Under the pieces are notes generated by a model. That model made no database searches and was not told the DNA's origin. It saw only the letters and a list, made by a program, of their open reading frames with translations. From positions 1-54,098 of the forward strand of contig JACWMK010000023.1 of the NCBI GenBank assembly GCA_015661405.1: DNA of 54,098 bases, in the 5' to 3' direction. The translations under genes were made by a program, and so were the position numbers. This document shows, piece after piece, positions 36,258 to 45,735 of the stretch (the stretch's first letter is position 1; the number at the start of each line of letters is the position of its first letter). The stretch is from Methanobacterium sp. GTDB lineage: Archaea; Methanobacteriota; Methanobacteria; Methanobacteriales; Methanobacteriaceae.

Positions 36258-37274
36258 ATGACAGAAAACGCTATAGAGTTGAAAAACCTCACTAAAAAGT
36301 TCGGCGATTTCACAGCAGTAGATAAATTATCACTAGACATAAAGGAAAATGAGATATTTGGATTTTTAGGTCCAAATGGCGCCGGTAAAAGTACTACCAT
36401 AAGAATGCTCTGTACGTTATCTACCCCTACTTCTGGTTCTGCTAAAGTAGCTGGTTACGATCTTATCAAAGATTCTGCAAAAGTCCGAGAGAAAATTGGA
36501 TTGGTTGCAGAAAAGATGATAATGTATGATAAACTTACGGCTGCAGAAAATCTACGATTTTTTGGGAAACTCTACGCAATACCCAAGCAAAAGCTTGAAG
36601 ATAAAATTGATGAGTTGCTTGAGTTAGTTAACATGCAAGAATGGAAACATACACAGATCAGTAAGTTTTCAACCGGAATGAAGCAGCGTATAAATGTGAT
36701 AAGAGCTCTGCTGCCGGAACCAGAGATAATTTTTATGGATGAGCCTACACTGGGACTTGATCCACAGACTACCTTTTCTATACGGGATATAACCCGAGAT
36801 ATTAACAAGAGCGATGTAACGGTCATATTAACAACACATGCCATGATTGAAGCCGAAGCACTGAGCGATAGAATTGCCATCATTGATCATGGTAAGATCG
36901 CTGCTCTTGATACGCCACAAAACCTGAAGAATCTAATAGCAGAAAGTGATACATCTGTATTTGGTGCGAAAATCACGAATCTAACACCTAAACTGATTGG
37001 AAAGATTAATTCACTTGATGTAGTTGCTGCCGTTGCACAACAAGATGATCACAATTTGAAAATAAGTGCCAATGGTACAGATGCTCTTAACCAGATCATC
37101 GATGTTATCCGTCTTGAAGGTGGTAACATTGCATCCATAACTAATAGTAATGATTCTACACTGGAAGATGTTTTTTTAGCAGTTACCGGTAAGACAATAC
37201 GAGATCAAGCAAATGAAAAAGCAGCCCCAACGCATCATAGGCACGGGCAAGCACCCAAAGCGAGGATAAGGTGA
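36258..37274 (+). CDS. ABC transporter ATP-binding protein, DrrA type
   Basis: 338 residues. Walker A GPNGAGKST (about 38-46), signature FSTGMKQR (a relaxed LSGGQ, about 137-144), Walker B EIIFMDEPTLGLDP with the catalytic Glu, and the H-loop TTHAMIEAE. A C-terminal extension of about 100 residues, as in DrrA/CcmA-type exporters, ends in a His/Lys-rich tail. It powers the permease encoded immediately downstream. Ribosome site TAGGAG. Confidence 0.93.
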   Translation: MTENAIELKNLTKKFGDFTAVDKLSLDIKENEIFGFLGPNGAGKSTTIRMLCTLSTPTSGSAKVAGYDLIKDSAKVREKIGLVAEKMIMYDKLTAAENLRFFGKLYAIPKQKLEDKIDELLELVNMQEWKHTQISKFSTGMKQRINVIRALLPEPEIIFMDEPTLGLDPQTTFSIRDITRDINKSDVTVILTTHAMIEAEALSDRIAIIDHGKIAALDTPQNLKNLIAESDTSVFGAKITNLTPKLIGKINSLDVVAAVAQQDDHNLKISANGTDALNQIIDVIRLEGGNIASITNSNDSTLEDVFLAVTGKTIRDQANEKAAPTHHRHGQAPKARIR

Positions 37275-37279
37275 TTCCT

Positions 37280-38485
37280 ATGGATATAATAAAAACATTA
37301 AAAGACAGTTATCATGTAATGATTAAGGACATGATCGAGTTAAAACGTAATAGAGTAGAACTAGTAACACTGGCTATCATGCCCTTGCTTTTCTTAGTAA
37401 TATTTGGATTCATTTACCCAAGTGGTAACTCTCATGACAACATACAAATGGGACTGGTCAACTTGGATCAGGGTGCCGGTAGTAATGAATTCATAGCACA
37501 AATGGAAACTATGAATAAACAAATAGAATCTACAACTAAAAATAGCAGTTATATGAGCTTTAATAATTATTCTAGTGTTGATGCAGCTAAAACAGCAATT
37601 AATCAAGGGAAAATACATGGTGCATTTGTTATACCTCCGGGATTCTCGAATAATGTGACAAATGGACAACCTGGAAATATTATAATTTACGTGGATAACA
37701 GTAATCCTCAAGTTGCCGCATCGATTGAGCAAGTGTCATCAGGCACCGTGAGTGGGTTGAACGGAGTATTGGCAGAAAATAATGTTTTAAAGTTGGGTAA
37801 TGCAGCAAATCAGCAAATTAATCCCCAAGCCGTAATAGCTCCCTATACTCCGAATATTGTAACTACTATACCTGGTGCAAATAACTACCTTAATTTCCTA
37901 GCGCCGGGTCTGATGATCATGATAGGTATGATGGCTGTTATGATTGGTATTCCTGAAGCATTCTCTAAAGAAAAGGAAACGGGCACATTTGATGGAATGT
38001 TGTCTGCACCCATTAACCATCTCTCAGTTCTTCTTGGAAAAACGATGGCACTGTCCGTTAGAGGATTACTCCAATGTATATTTGTACTAGCATTTGCCGT
38101 CCTACTGTTTGGAGTGACGATACAAGGAAGCTTGCTACTGGCATTTTTCATGGTCATCCTGGGTATTTTCAGCTTTATAGGAATAGGAATTATGGCCGTA
38201 TCCCTGGCTGGAGACCAGAGTACAGGTACGATGATTATGAACCTGTTAATGTTCCCTTTTATGTTTTTAGGTGGTATATTCTTCCCAATATCACAAATGC
38301 CATGGATTATGCAGGAAATTTCAAAGCTGATTCCTTTAACCTATGCAGCTGATGCAATGCGTAAAATAATGCTCTTAAATGCAAATGTAGCAGACGTATC
38401 CACCGATATAATCATATTATTAGCGTTCGGTATTATTACAATGGCTATTGCATTACCATTGTTCAGTAGATCAATGAAACAATAG
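37280..38485 (+). CDS. ABC-2 type permease
   Basis: 401 residues from ATG 37280, which has AAGGTGA 6 bases upstream; a GTG at 37271 overlaps the previous stop and is less likely. There is one N-terminal helix (about 27-46), a large extracellular domain (about 47-205) and five C-terminal helices with LAPGLMIMIGMMAVMIGIPEAFSKEKETGTFDG, the usual ABC2_membrane_3 arrangement. With the DrrA-like ATPase it forms an exporter for a drug, lipid or antibiotic-like compound; substrate unknown. Last gene of the PadR operon. Confidence 0.9.
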   Translation: MDIIKTLKDSYHVMIKDMIELKRNRVELVTLAIMPLLFLVIFGFIYPSGNSHDNIQMGLVNLDQGAGSNEFIAQMETMNKQIESTTKNSSYMSFNNYSSVDAAKTAINQGKIHGAFVIPPGFSNNVTNGQPGNIIIYVDNSNPQVAASIEQVSSGTVSGLNGVLAENNVLKLGNAANQQINPQAVIAPYTPNIVTTIPGANNYLNFLAPGLMIMIGMMAVMIGIPEAFSKEKETGTFDGMLSAPINHLSVLLGKTMALSVRGLLQCIFVLAFAVLLFGVTIQGSLLLAFFMVILGIFSFIGIGIMAVSLAGDQSTGTMIMNLLMFPFMFLGGIFFPISQMPWIMQEISKLIPLTYAADAMRKIMLLNANVADVSTDIIILLAFGIITMAIALPLFSRSMKQ

Positions 38486-39165
38486 CTTCAGTTTTAAACA
38501 TCTACTCAAGAATAAATGAGGTATTCATAAAATGAAAACAAAAAGAAGATAATTAATGGGCAATAATTGATACCTAAATTTTTAAAAAGAATATAAAACT
38601 CAACATTACATTTTTTTGACTGTAAATCTTGCTTAAGGAAACACCATACAATACCTGGCCGAATGGTAAATAATGGAGTGTGCTAAAAAATTATATAATA
38701 ATATAATTTATGCGAAGTTAGTCTATTTTTATAGACTTGCAAAATTCGCAAAATTACCCACTTATTTTTTTTATCTATGAGTACTTTAGAGAAAATCCAC
38801 TTTATTCTATTTTTTATTCGCACTCTTATGGGGTATAGAAACTGTTATTTTTTAGTTACTTTTAGTCTATTTTATGTGAATATTCCATTTTACCTTTAGA
38901 GTCATTAAGGTTCCTAAACTTCTATATATGCAAAAATAAGAGATGATTTTTGTTTTTTAAACTTAAAATAAAATTTTAGTTTAAAACTAAAAAAAATAAA
39001 ATAAAAAAATCTTAACCTTGGTTACTTTTTTTGGAGTTTAGCAAAAAAAATATGAGATAAAAATTCCTAATTAATCTCTCTATTCTCAATTGTTTCTAAA
39101 AACTAGAGAAAACAACATTTATCAATTCAATTGCATTTTTTTTCCAGTTGAAATTTTGAACTACG
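38486..39165. other. Intergenic, contains a nested hairpin
   Basis: Apart from the hairpin at 38711-38750, a short forward frame near 38625-38690 (DCKSCLRKHHTIPGRMVNNGVC, stop) looks protein-like and may be a gene scrap. The rest is AT-rich with poly-A/T runs. No start with ribosome site was found. Confidence 0.4.
38711..38750. repeat. Nested inverted repeat
   Basis: Outer arms TGCGAA (38711-38716) and TTCGCA (38745-38750) enclose inner arms AGTCTA (38720-38725) and TAGACT (38732-38737). No U-tract follows on either strand, so it is not a simple terminator. It could be an operator or structured RNA. Confidence 0.5.
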
Positions 39166-39723
39166 TTATAAATTATATTTTATTCCATCAAGTAATGTAT
39201 CAAAAAATATTTTTCTTTCTTTGGTCTTTGTCTGGATAATGTATTCAACAGTAAATGTAAAATGAGCCGAAAAAAGCTCCCAAATATATTTTGGCGGTAA
39301 ATCCTTCAATAATTTGTTTTGAATACCATCCTCGATTAATTTAACTGCATTTTTTTCAAAATCACGGTATTTAACTTGAGTATCATCAGTATGATAAGGT
39401 GATGAATTAAATTGCATCATAAATCTAAATTTATCAGGATTATTCACACCCCATTCCACACTTTCAATCCAAAATTTTTCTATAGATTCATAACTCAATG
39501 AAGATTTCAGAAGATCCTGAAAGCTTACAGCTAAATTTTCTGCTTTTATAGAAAAATATAATTCATTAATCAACTCAACCTTACTTTTAAAATAGAAATA
39601 CATAGTTCCCGTTGCAACGCCAGCTTCTTTAGAAATTAGATAAGTTGATGTATTATCTATACCCTTTTCAACAAATAACTTCAAAGCCGCTTCAAAAATT
39701 CTAAATTTCTTATCTTCAACCAT
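39166..39723 (-). CDS. TetR-family transcriptional regulator
   Basis: 185 residues. HTH at about 8-55: IFEAALKLFVEKGIDNTSTYLI, EAGVATGTMYFYFKSKVELI. The C-terminal domain ends with YIIQTKTKERKIFFDTLLDG. ATG 39723 is preferred (GTGAT 4 bases before); GTG 39732 is an alternative. It lies about 70 bases after the flavodoxin-ferredoxin gene and is probably the last gene of the MBL-EFR1-TetR transcript. It is only distantly like the TetR at 28028. Confidence 0.88.
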   Translation of the reverse strand: MVEDKKFRIFEAALKLFVEKGIDNTSTYLISKEAGVATGTMYFYFKSKVELINELYFSIKAENLAVSFQDLLKSSLSYESIEKFWIESVEWGVNNPDKFRFMMQFNSSPYHTDDTQVKYRDFEKNAVKLIEDGIQNKLLKDLPPKYIWELFSAHFTFTVEYIIQTKTKERKIFFDTLLDGIKYNL

Positions 39724-39791
39724 TATAATCACAATTTCTTCTAAATATTAACACTCATTTAATTTAATATTAAATAGTAAATGTAACTAAA

Positions 39792-40586
39792 TCATTCCCT
39801 TATTCTCGATTCCTCTATAAAATTATCAGCCTTTACATGGGGATTGTGATATCGTCTTCGTTCGATTGTTTTCTTACCATATTGGATGGCTTCCGTAGGA
39901 CACCATTGAATACATCTAAGGCATTTTTCACAGTGATGCTGCCAGACAGGATGACAATCTTCAATTTTTATATTTTCTACAGGACAGATTTCATAACATA
40001 ATCTACAACAGGTGCATGCATCGGTTGCTACAAATTTTTCATCCCATTCCGCGATATTCCTATATAAACTGGGATATGCTATTTTTGTTAATAATCTAGA
40101 CAATATATTCTTTTTAACTGGTCGTTGACTACCCTTTGTAATAGCTTTAATGACTTCATCGACCTTAATCATACCATTTTTTAATATTTCCTTTACTTTA
40201 TCAGGATCATGAGATGAATAACTCACAATATAATTTCCAGGCATCTTTACCCCATCAGCATAAGATAATCCAATACCTTTCTTTTGAAGAATATTTTCAA
40301 GCATACCTAAAGTATTACCACTGATTCTACCATAATTTATAACTGCAAAACAGTAAGTCTCGGGAAGAATATTAAGTTTTTCAACAAATTCTTTAACCAA
40401 TAATGGTAAACCCACATAGTAAACAGGGAATACAAAACCAATAGATTCAACAGACCCACCAACCGGTTCCTTTGACTGCGGTGCAGACATAGACTCAATT
40501 GTACAATCTTCAAGACCTTTTGCTATTTGACGTGCAATTTCAAGTGAATTACCTGTAGCTGAAAAATAATAAATTTTAAAACTCAT
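39792..40586 (-). CDS. EFR1-type flavodoxin-ferredoxin fusion
   Basis: 264 residues. The N-terminal flavodoxin-like domain starts with the phosphate loop YYFSATGNSLEIARQIAKGL (about 6-25). The C-terminal region (about 190-230) has two [4Fe-4S] motifs, CTCCRLCYEICP and CEKCLRCIQWCP. EFRs pass electrons in anaerobes; the partner is unknown. It is second in the transcript after the MBL gene (about 60 bases) and carries a GAGG ribosome site. Pairing with an MBL fold recalls flavodiiron proteins, but here the MBL partner has lost ligands. Confidence 0.88.
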   Translation of the reverse strand: MSFKIYYFSATGNSLEIARQIAKGLEDCTIESMSAPQSKEPVGGSVESIGFVFPVYYVGLPLLVKEFVEKLNILPETYCFAVINYGRISGNTLGMLENILQKKGIGLSYADGVKMPGNYIVSYSSHDPDKVKEILKNGMIKVDEVIKAITKGSQRPVKKNILSRLLTKIAYPSLYRNIAEWDEKFVATDACTCCRLCYEICPVENIKIEDCHPVWQHHCEKCLRCIQWCPTEAIQYGKKTIERRRYHNPHVKADNFIEESRIRE

Positions 40587-40647
40587 ATAAACCTCTTTCT
40601 CCTCTATTTAATTATAATTAAAGCCATCATTTTTATGATGAATTTCC

Positions 40648-41292
40648 TTAGATATTATTTAATAACTGTTTCCATTCATCCTTAACCTCTAAAGGTTCAC
40701 CATTACATGGACAAACCCATTTAAAAGAATATTCACTCATTTTAAATATTGAATCTTTAATTAATTCTTCATCAGCATTCATAATTGAAGGTGCTTTTTT
40801 CAATACTCCATTTGAATTCCTCACAAGATCACCAGCAAATAAAACATCTTTATAAAGAAAGGATACATGTCCCGGGGTATGGCCCGGTGTTCGTATTATT
40901 TCTATATCGTCTATTTTTTGATCATTATAAGATTCTATATTTTCAGGTTTTTTTACTCTCATTAAAAATGCATATAATGAACCTAACTTTTTAACTCCAG
41001 GACGGCTTTTATCACCAAAAATGTATGGTATATCCTCTTTTGAAGCCCATAGAGTGGCTCCTGTCTCCTTCTGAAGTAATACCGCGTTTCCTATACGATC
41101 AACGTCATGATGAGTTAATAGAATGTGTTTTATATTTTTTGCATTAATATTTAAGGAATCAATTTCCTTTAAAATATTCTTAACCTTCCCCGGTCTTCCA
41201 GTATCTATTAAAATCGTTTCTTTATCCTTAATCAAATATGAATAACTTCCTTTTGTTGATTCTAAAGCATATACATTATCTTCTATTTTCAT
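40648..41292 (-). CDS. Metallo-beta-lactamase-fold protein (copy 2), metal ligands lost
   Basis: 214 residues from ATG 41292; the frame runs further upstream but lacks support there. It is a close copy of the protein at 28665 at both DNA and protein level. Differences hit the active site: THHDVDRIG has Arg for His66, and VCPCNGEP has Asn for the last His ligand. TPGHTPGH and FAGDLV remain. A few residues are also deleted near SIMNADEE. It is probably not a normal dinuclear hydrolase, though it may bind ligand or one metal. First gene of the transcript with EFR1 and TetR. Confidence 0.85.
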   Translation of the reverse strand: MKIEDNVYALESTKGSYSYLIKDKETILIDTGRPGKVKNILKEIDSLNINAKNIKHILLTHHDVDRIGNAVLLQKETGATLWASKEDIPYIFGDKSRPGVKKLGSLYAFLMRVKKPENIESYNDQKIDDIEIIRTPGHTPGHVSFLYKDVLFAGDLVRNSNGVLKKAPSIMNADEELIKDSIFKMSEYSFKWVCPCNGEPLEVKDEWKQLLNNI

Positions 41293-41360
41293 AATTTTTT
41301 TCTCTAATTTTTTTTTAAATTTCGTACGTTTTAATTTTAAAAATTTTATAATTGAGTGAC

Positions 41361-41394
41361 TAATCAACCATATGAATGAGTAATCAATCATTAC
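41361..41394. promoter_or_regulatory. Palindrome and repeats before the second MBL operon
   Basis: GTAAT-CAATC-ATTAC (41380-41394) is a perfect inverted repeat that directly abuts a TATA-like TTTATAAGT on the minus strand. TAATCAA is repeated at 41361 and 41381. The position matches the palindrome before the first MBL operon, and it is a likely TetR target. Confidence 0.6.
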
Positions 41395-41539
41395 TTATAA
41401 AGTTTTTCTTTAAATTACTAAAATTTAATATGAACTTTAGAAACTTTCTAAAAACAACAAGAATACAAGATAATTAATCAAAGCTAATCAACTATAAAAA
41501 TTCTATTTCTTTTTTTCATTGTATTCGTTTAGTATATGG

Positions 41540-41639
41540 ATAAACTATAGTAAAACCTTTTATATATGAAATTATATATTAAGATTAACTAATTTTTAAA
41601 TTTCAGTTCATATAACCGACTATAGAGCTAATGATATCA
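41540..41639 (+). repeat. Dispersed ~100-bp repeat, copy 2, possible small RNA gene start
   Basis: It matches 34172-34274. The core AACCTTTTATATATGAAATTATATA is a good archaeal promoter; transcription would start near 41585 and run through GTTCATATAACCGAC to the terminator-like hairpin at 41650-41678, giving an RNA of about 90 bases without an ORF. Confidence 0.55.
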
Positions 41640-41649
41640 TTTTATAATG

Positions 41650-41678
41650 AAGTTTAAGTTTTGATGAAACTTTTTTTT
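41650..41678 (+). terminator. Hairpin followed by T8
   Basis: AAGTTT (41650-41655) pairs with AAACTT (41667-41672), with an 11-base loop, and is followed by a run of T. It lies just after the repeat copy and well before the HAD gene, so it would end a short transcript. Confidence 0.45.
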
Positions 41679-42035
41679 AAAAGTTTCCTAGAATGAATAT
41701 AAAAAGGGTTAGCATGCTGCAAGTCATCATCGGCTAAAGTTAAACAATATTTTCAACTTTGTCAGTCAACGTTTAACGAAGTAAATATCAATTCACAACT
41801 CCAAAATTAAAGAAATAACCATTTATCCAATCAATAGATAAATTAATGATAAATTTATTTATTTTTTGGTAGTTTTAGTAACCTTTGTACCTAATAATTT
41901 AGCTTAGGCTTATTTTTTGATATCGGAATAATTTTACAAATATTTAAGTAGATTAAATGTAAATAACATTGTTTAATAAGTATTGAATTTGCTAATTATG
42001 CATAGTAATACTTTAAATTGAAGATTTGAGGGGGA

Positions 42036-42935
42036 ATGGTGTTCATTTTGAATGGGGATAAGCTTAAAAGCTGGAATGATGGGTTAGTGAAAGAATCCAT
42101 ACTTAATTTTTTAAACTCTTCTATAGTTAAAGGTCCGAACTATGTTAAACCTGAGGATCGTATCGCAACGTTCGATAATGATGGTACTCTGTGGGTTGAA
42201 AAACCGATGCCTGTTCAACTTAATTTCGTGTTCAGAGCTTTTGTCAAAACAGCTCAAAAAGATTCGTCTTTGGTTGATAAGCAGCCTTACAAAGCTATTC
42301 TTGAAAGGGACGAAACTTTTTTCCACAAGGCTCTGGAACAAGACCCTAAAGCTATTATCTCTCTTGAAGATGCTATGGCACGGGAGTGGTCGGGAACAAC
42401 TCCCGATGAATTTGAAGCTGAAGTAAAAAACTTTTTTGCGACAGTAAAGCCTGAAAAATACGCAGGAAACTTCACGGAACTAGTTTACAAACCTATGCTA
42501 GAACTTTTTGACTTGCTAAAGGATTACCAATACCGTGTGTTTATATGCTCAGGCGGTGGTCGTGATTTCATGCGAATAATATCAGAGGATGCGTGGGGAA
42601 TCTTCAAAGAGAATGTAATAGGCTCATCTCCCGATTATGAATACAATAACGGCAAATTAACGAGACTTGATAACATCCTGGGGAGAATTGCTCTAGGTCC
42701 CGGGAAAGTGGAGCATATATTCTCCCGAACTGGACGTTTACCTGTTTTTGCAGGTGGTAATGGTGATGTCGATATTGAAATGTTAGAATCCGCTAAATTC
42801 AAGTTATTCATAAACCACGATGACGATGAACGCGAATACGCCTATGAAAATGGAGCAGAGAAAATATTAACCCTTGCTAAAGAAAAAAATTATTCAATTG
42901 TTAGTATGAAAAACGATTGGAAGGAGATTTTTTAG
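42036..42935 (+). CDS. HAD-superfamily phosphatase
   Basis: 299 residues. Motif I is FDNDGTLW with nucleophile D47 and acid D49; motif II is FICSGGGRDF; the metal motif is GGNGDVDIEML. The cap insertion and length fit the phosphoserine-phosphatase-like group often seen in bacteria with non-specific substrates. The ORF begins ATG 42036, only 2 bases after GAGGGGG, so GTG 42039 or TTG 42048 may be the real start. The next gene starts 3 bases after its end, so they are co-transcribed. Confidence 0.85.
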   Translation: MVFILNGDKLKSWNDGLVKESILNFLNSSIVKGPNYVKPEDRIATFDNDGTLWVEKPMPVQLNFVFRAFVKTAQKDSSLVDKQPYKAILERDETFFHKALEQDPKAIISLEDAMAREWSGTTPDEFEAEVKNFFATVKPEKYAGNFTELVYKPMLELFDLLKDYQYRVFICSGGGRDFMRIISEDAWGIFKENVIGSSPDYEYNNGKLTRLDNILGRIALGPGKVEHIFSRTGRLPVFAGGNGDVDIEMLESAKFKLFINHDDDEREYAYENGAEKILTLAKEKNYSIVSMKNDWKEIF

Positions 42936-42937
42936 AA

Positions 42938-43609
42938 ATGAAAAACTATCCTGAATTAACTGCTATAGATGTACTACTGAATCCTGACGAAACTTTGATT
43001 AAAAGAGCAGTTGAAATTAATAAACGATTACTGGAGGAATATCCTCTTGGATTTAAGCTTGATGAATCTCATATTCCCCATATAAGTATTTTACATTGCT
43101 ATGTGAGGACGAAAGACTTAGAAAAAGTTTATTCAGTAGTTGAAAATGTTATTACATCTGAAAATGTGACTTCATTAGAATTAACAGCAGTTAAAATAGA
43201 ATACAAGGCTTCTAGTGGCTCAGTTGGTATAGCATCTATTATTATTTCACCAGTAGATATTCTCCTTAATTTTCAATCAAAGTTAATAGTTGCTCTTAAA
43301 CCTTATATGGAAAATAACAGTATTGCTGCAGCTTACGTGACTTCTGAGGAAGAATCTAATATTAATAATAGTACATTAAAATATATTGAGAATTTTATTC
43401 CTGATCATAGTGGCGAAAACTTCATACCCCATATTACAGTGGGAATGAATAGCCTAGAATCCCTTGAAAAACTTATTAATGAACTCTTTACTCCCTTAAA
43501 ATTTCCACCGGTTAGTATAGCAATATATCTACTAGGTAATAATGGCACAGTATCAAAAGTTTTAAAAGAATGGACTATATCTCAAACATCTCATAAAAAT
43601 AATTTATGA
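42938..43609 (+). CDS. 2H phosphoesterase / 2'-5' RNA ligase-like protein
   Basis: 223 residues. Two H-x-S/T motifs are visible: HIPHISILHC (about 45-54) and FIPHITVGM (about 162-170), the paired catalytic histidines of the 2H superfamily, which cut or join 2'-5' or cyclic phosphodiesters. ATG 42938 is chosen: AGGAG lies 11 bases upstream, inside the end of the HAD gene. The HAD and 2H enzymes together suggest a nucleotide or RNA-end processing pair. That is inference. Confidence 0.75.
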   Translation: MKNYPELTAIDVLLNPDETLIKRAVEINKRLLEEYPLGFKLDESHIPHISILHCYVRTKDLEKVYSVVENVITSENVTSLELTAVKIEYKASSGSVGIASIIISPVDILLNFQSKLIVALKPYMENNSIAAAYVTSEEESNINNSTLKYIENFIPDHSGENFIPHITVGMNSLESLEKLINELFTPLKFPPVSIAIYLLGNNGTVSKVLKEWTISQTSHKNNL

Positions 43610-43635
43610 CTTAAAAAGTTATAGATTAACTGGTA

Positions 43636-43737
43636 ATGGGAAAATCCGGTAAAAATAGTTTGGAAAAATTTATAGAAGGAAACACGACAGAAAAAGTAGT
43701 AATGGAAACAAGAGTTCCGGTTAATGTGATATCTTAA
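43636..43737 (+). pseudogene. C-terminal remnant of a universal stress protein
   Basis: The frame MGKSGKNSLEKFIEGNTTEK then VVMETRVPVNVIS matches the end of Usp domains (G-K-x-G-x9-G-x-T-E-K-V then a final PV-x-V strand). The first 110 or so residues are missing. The following 120 bases hold further broken Usp-like scraps. Confidence 0.6.
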
Positions 43738-43903
43738 ATTTCTTTATGAAAAGACAGCCGGAAAGTTGTAAAAAAGTAGAAGAAATATTTTAAGCAACGA
43801 AGACAAAAATAGATGAAGTTAATCTAAGTAAATAAACTTGGAAATATAATAGAAGAAAATAAAACAAAAATAAAGAATAATCATTGGTAGAGGTGTAAAT
43901 GGG

Positions 43904-45300
43904 ATGTTATCTGAGAAAAAAGATATAGGAAAATTAAAAAAATCGGAGAAAGAACATAGTAATAATACAACTGCTTATGGTAGCAGATATTTTGATAAAA
44001 GTATACCCAAATATGAATTACCTAATGAAGGAATGCCGGCAGATGCTGCTTATCAGTTAATTCATGATGAGTTGAATTTGGATGGTAATCCTGCTTTGAA
44101 TTTAGCTAGTTTTGTAACTACTTGGATGGACCCCAAGCTGATAAATTGATAATGGAATCTATTGACAAGAATTTTGTAGATAATGATGAATATCCACAAA
44201 CCGAGAAAATACAAGAGAGAAGTGTTAACATGTTGGCTAGATTATTTAACGCTCCTGAAGAATGTATTTCCATGGGAACAGCCACTATTGGCTCTTCAGA
44301 AGCTATAATGTTAGGTTTATTAGCTCATAAATGGACGTGGAGAGAGCGTAGAAAAGCTGAGGGTAAAGATTGTGATAAACCTAATATTGTCATGGGTGCA
44401 GATGTACATACCGTATGGGAGAAATTCGCACGCTACTTTGATGTAGAATTGAAATTGATACCGTTAAGAGAGGATTTGTATACCATAACTGCAGATGATG
44501 TGGCAGAGGAAATTGATGAAAACACCATTGCAGTAGGCGCAGTAATCGGAACCACTTTCACTGGTCAAATGGACCCTATAAAAGAGATTAATGACATGTT
44601 AATTAATATTAAAGATGATAAGGGTTGGGATATACCGATACATGTTGATGGTGCCAGCGGCGGGTTCATCGCACCATTCCTCTATCCTGATCTTTTATGG
44701 GATTTCAGATTAGAACAAGTTAAATCTATTAATGTATCCGGACATAAATACGGTTTAGTTTACCCTGGAGTGGGGTGGATAATTTTCAAAGATAAATCAG
44801 ATATACCAGATGATCTAGTTTTTAACATTAATTATCTGGGGGGTAACATGTCTAATTACAGCCTTAATTTCTCCAAGGGAAGTAGCACCATCATTGCCCA
44901 ATATTATAACTTCTTAAGACTAGGATTTAGTGGTTACAAGGCTATAATGGATATTATGAGTTTAAATGCTAAATATTTAGCATATGAATTAAAGAAAACC
45001 GGGAAATTTGAAGTAATCAATAAAAACACAACTTTTCCAGTAGTCACTGTAAAATTAAAGGATGCAGATTTCACAGTTTTCCAATTATCAAGAAAATTAC
45101 GTCAGAAAGGCTGGATAATACCTGCATACACGCTACCCAAAAACGCGGATGATATATCAGTAATGAGAATGGTCATCAAAGAGAATTTTGGAAAAGACAT
45201 GGTAGACTCTTTACTAGAGGATATAAAGGAATCCTATAATGACTTGGAATCAAAGAATGAAGAAATCCATAAAAATGAAAACCCCTCCTTATTATATTAA
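43904..45300 (+). pseudogene. gadB: Glutamate decarboxylase with a one-base frameshift
   Basis: The first frame (43904-44149) ends NLASFVTTWMDPKLIN; a second frame resumes at once with PQADKLIMESIDKNFVDNDE and runs to 45300. Adding one C to the run CCCC at 44131-44134 restores MDPQADKLIM and an enzyme of about 465 residues, the family's normal length. The PLP-binding lysine is in NVSGHKYGLVYPG, and HVDGASGGFIAPF is present. The enzyme converts glutamate to GABA. A single change in a homopolymer could be a recent mutation, phase variation or a sequencing error; the rest is well conserved. Ribosome site AGGTG. Confidence 0.82.
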
Positions 45301-45370
45301 AGAGGGTGAATCATGAAATAATTTTTTTTTTTTAGAATTAAATTTTGATTTTTATTAAAAAATTTTTTTT

Positions 45371-45635
45371 TTAGCTGGAGATTGTTGGTGTTTTTGGTAG
45401 TATTTCTTCTAATTTTTTAGTTATTTCGTTAAATATTCGTTTAATGTTGTGTGATATGTAGATAAGGTTGTTTTCTGTTTGAGTTTGTTCTAAACCTCTT
45501 GCATAATACTCGGTGAACTTAAAATTTTGTTTTATATTTCCTAACGGATATTCAACAGCTTCTTTTCGTTTACTGAATTCAGATTCGCTGCATGTGTTTC
45601 CATTTTTAATGACATTTTCCTCGCTAAATCGCCAT
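45371..45635 (-). mobile_element. C-terminal remnant of a DDE transposase (IS1182-like)
   Basis: The frame reads SEFSKRKEAVEYPLGNIKQN, TEYYARGLEQTQTENNLIYI, SHNIKRIFNEI and ends TISS. The KR-x-x-VE-(H/Y)P-x-G-x-IK and closing ENNL-x-x-x-x-(Y/H)N-x-KR patterns are those of IS1182-type transposases. Only about 85 residues remain; no inverted repeats were found. Confidence 0.6.
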
Positions 45636-45735
45636 CGTAATACTTCTATTTTATATCATCATATAATTCCAAAGATTCTTTATATTTTTTTATCTTTAAT
45701 ATCTTTATAAACATAGAGTCACTGTCAAAGTCGTA
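45636..45735 (-). pseudogene. DUF2283 remnant next to the transposase scrap
   Basis: Read as YDFDSDSMFIKILKIKKYKE then SLELYDDIK and a stop, it matches the N-terminal block of the DUF2283 genes at 51013 and 52781 (YDFDGDSMFINDI, YKYKESIEITDDI) with decay. It joins directly to the transposase remnant. Confidence 0.6.

Noticed and set aside
41739..41777. GTTAAAC...GTTTAAC inverted repeat
   Set aside because: Seven-base arms 25 bases apart in AT-rich DNA are likely by chance.
44122..45300. Treating the second glutamate decarboxylase frame as a full gene with its own start
   Set aside because: It lacks the N-terminal part, and the previous frame supplies exactly that part.
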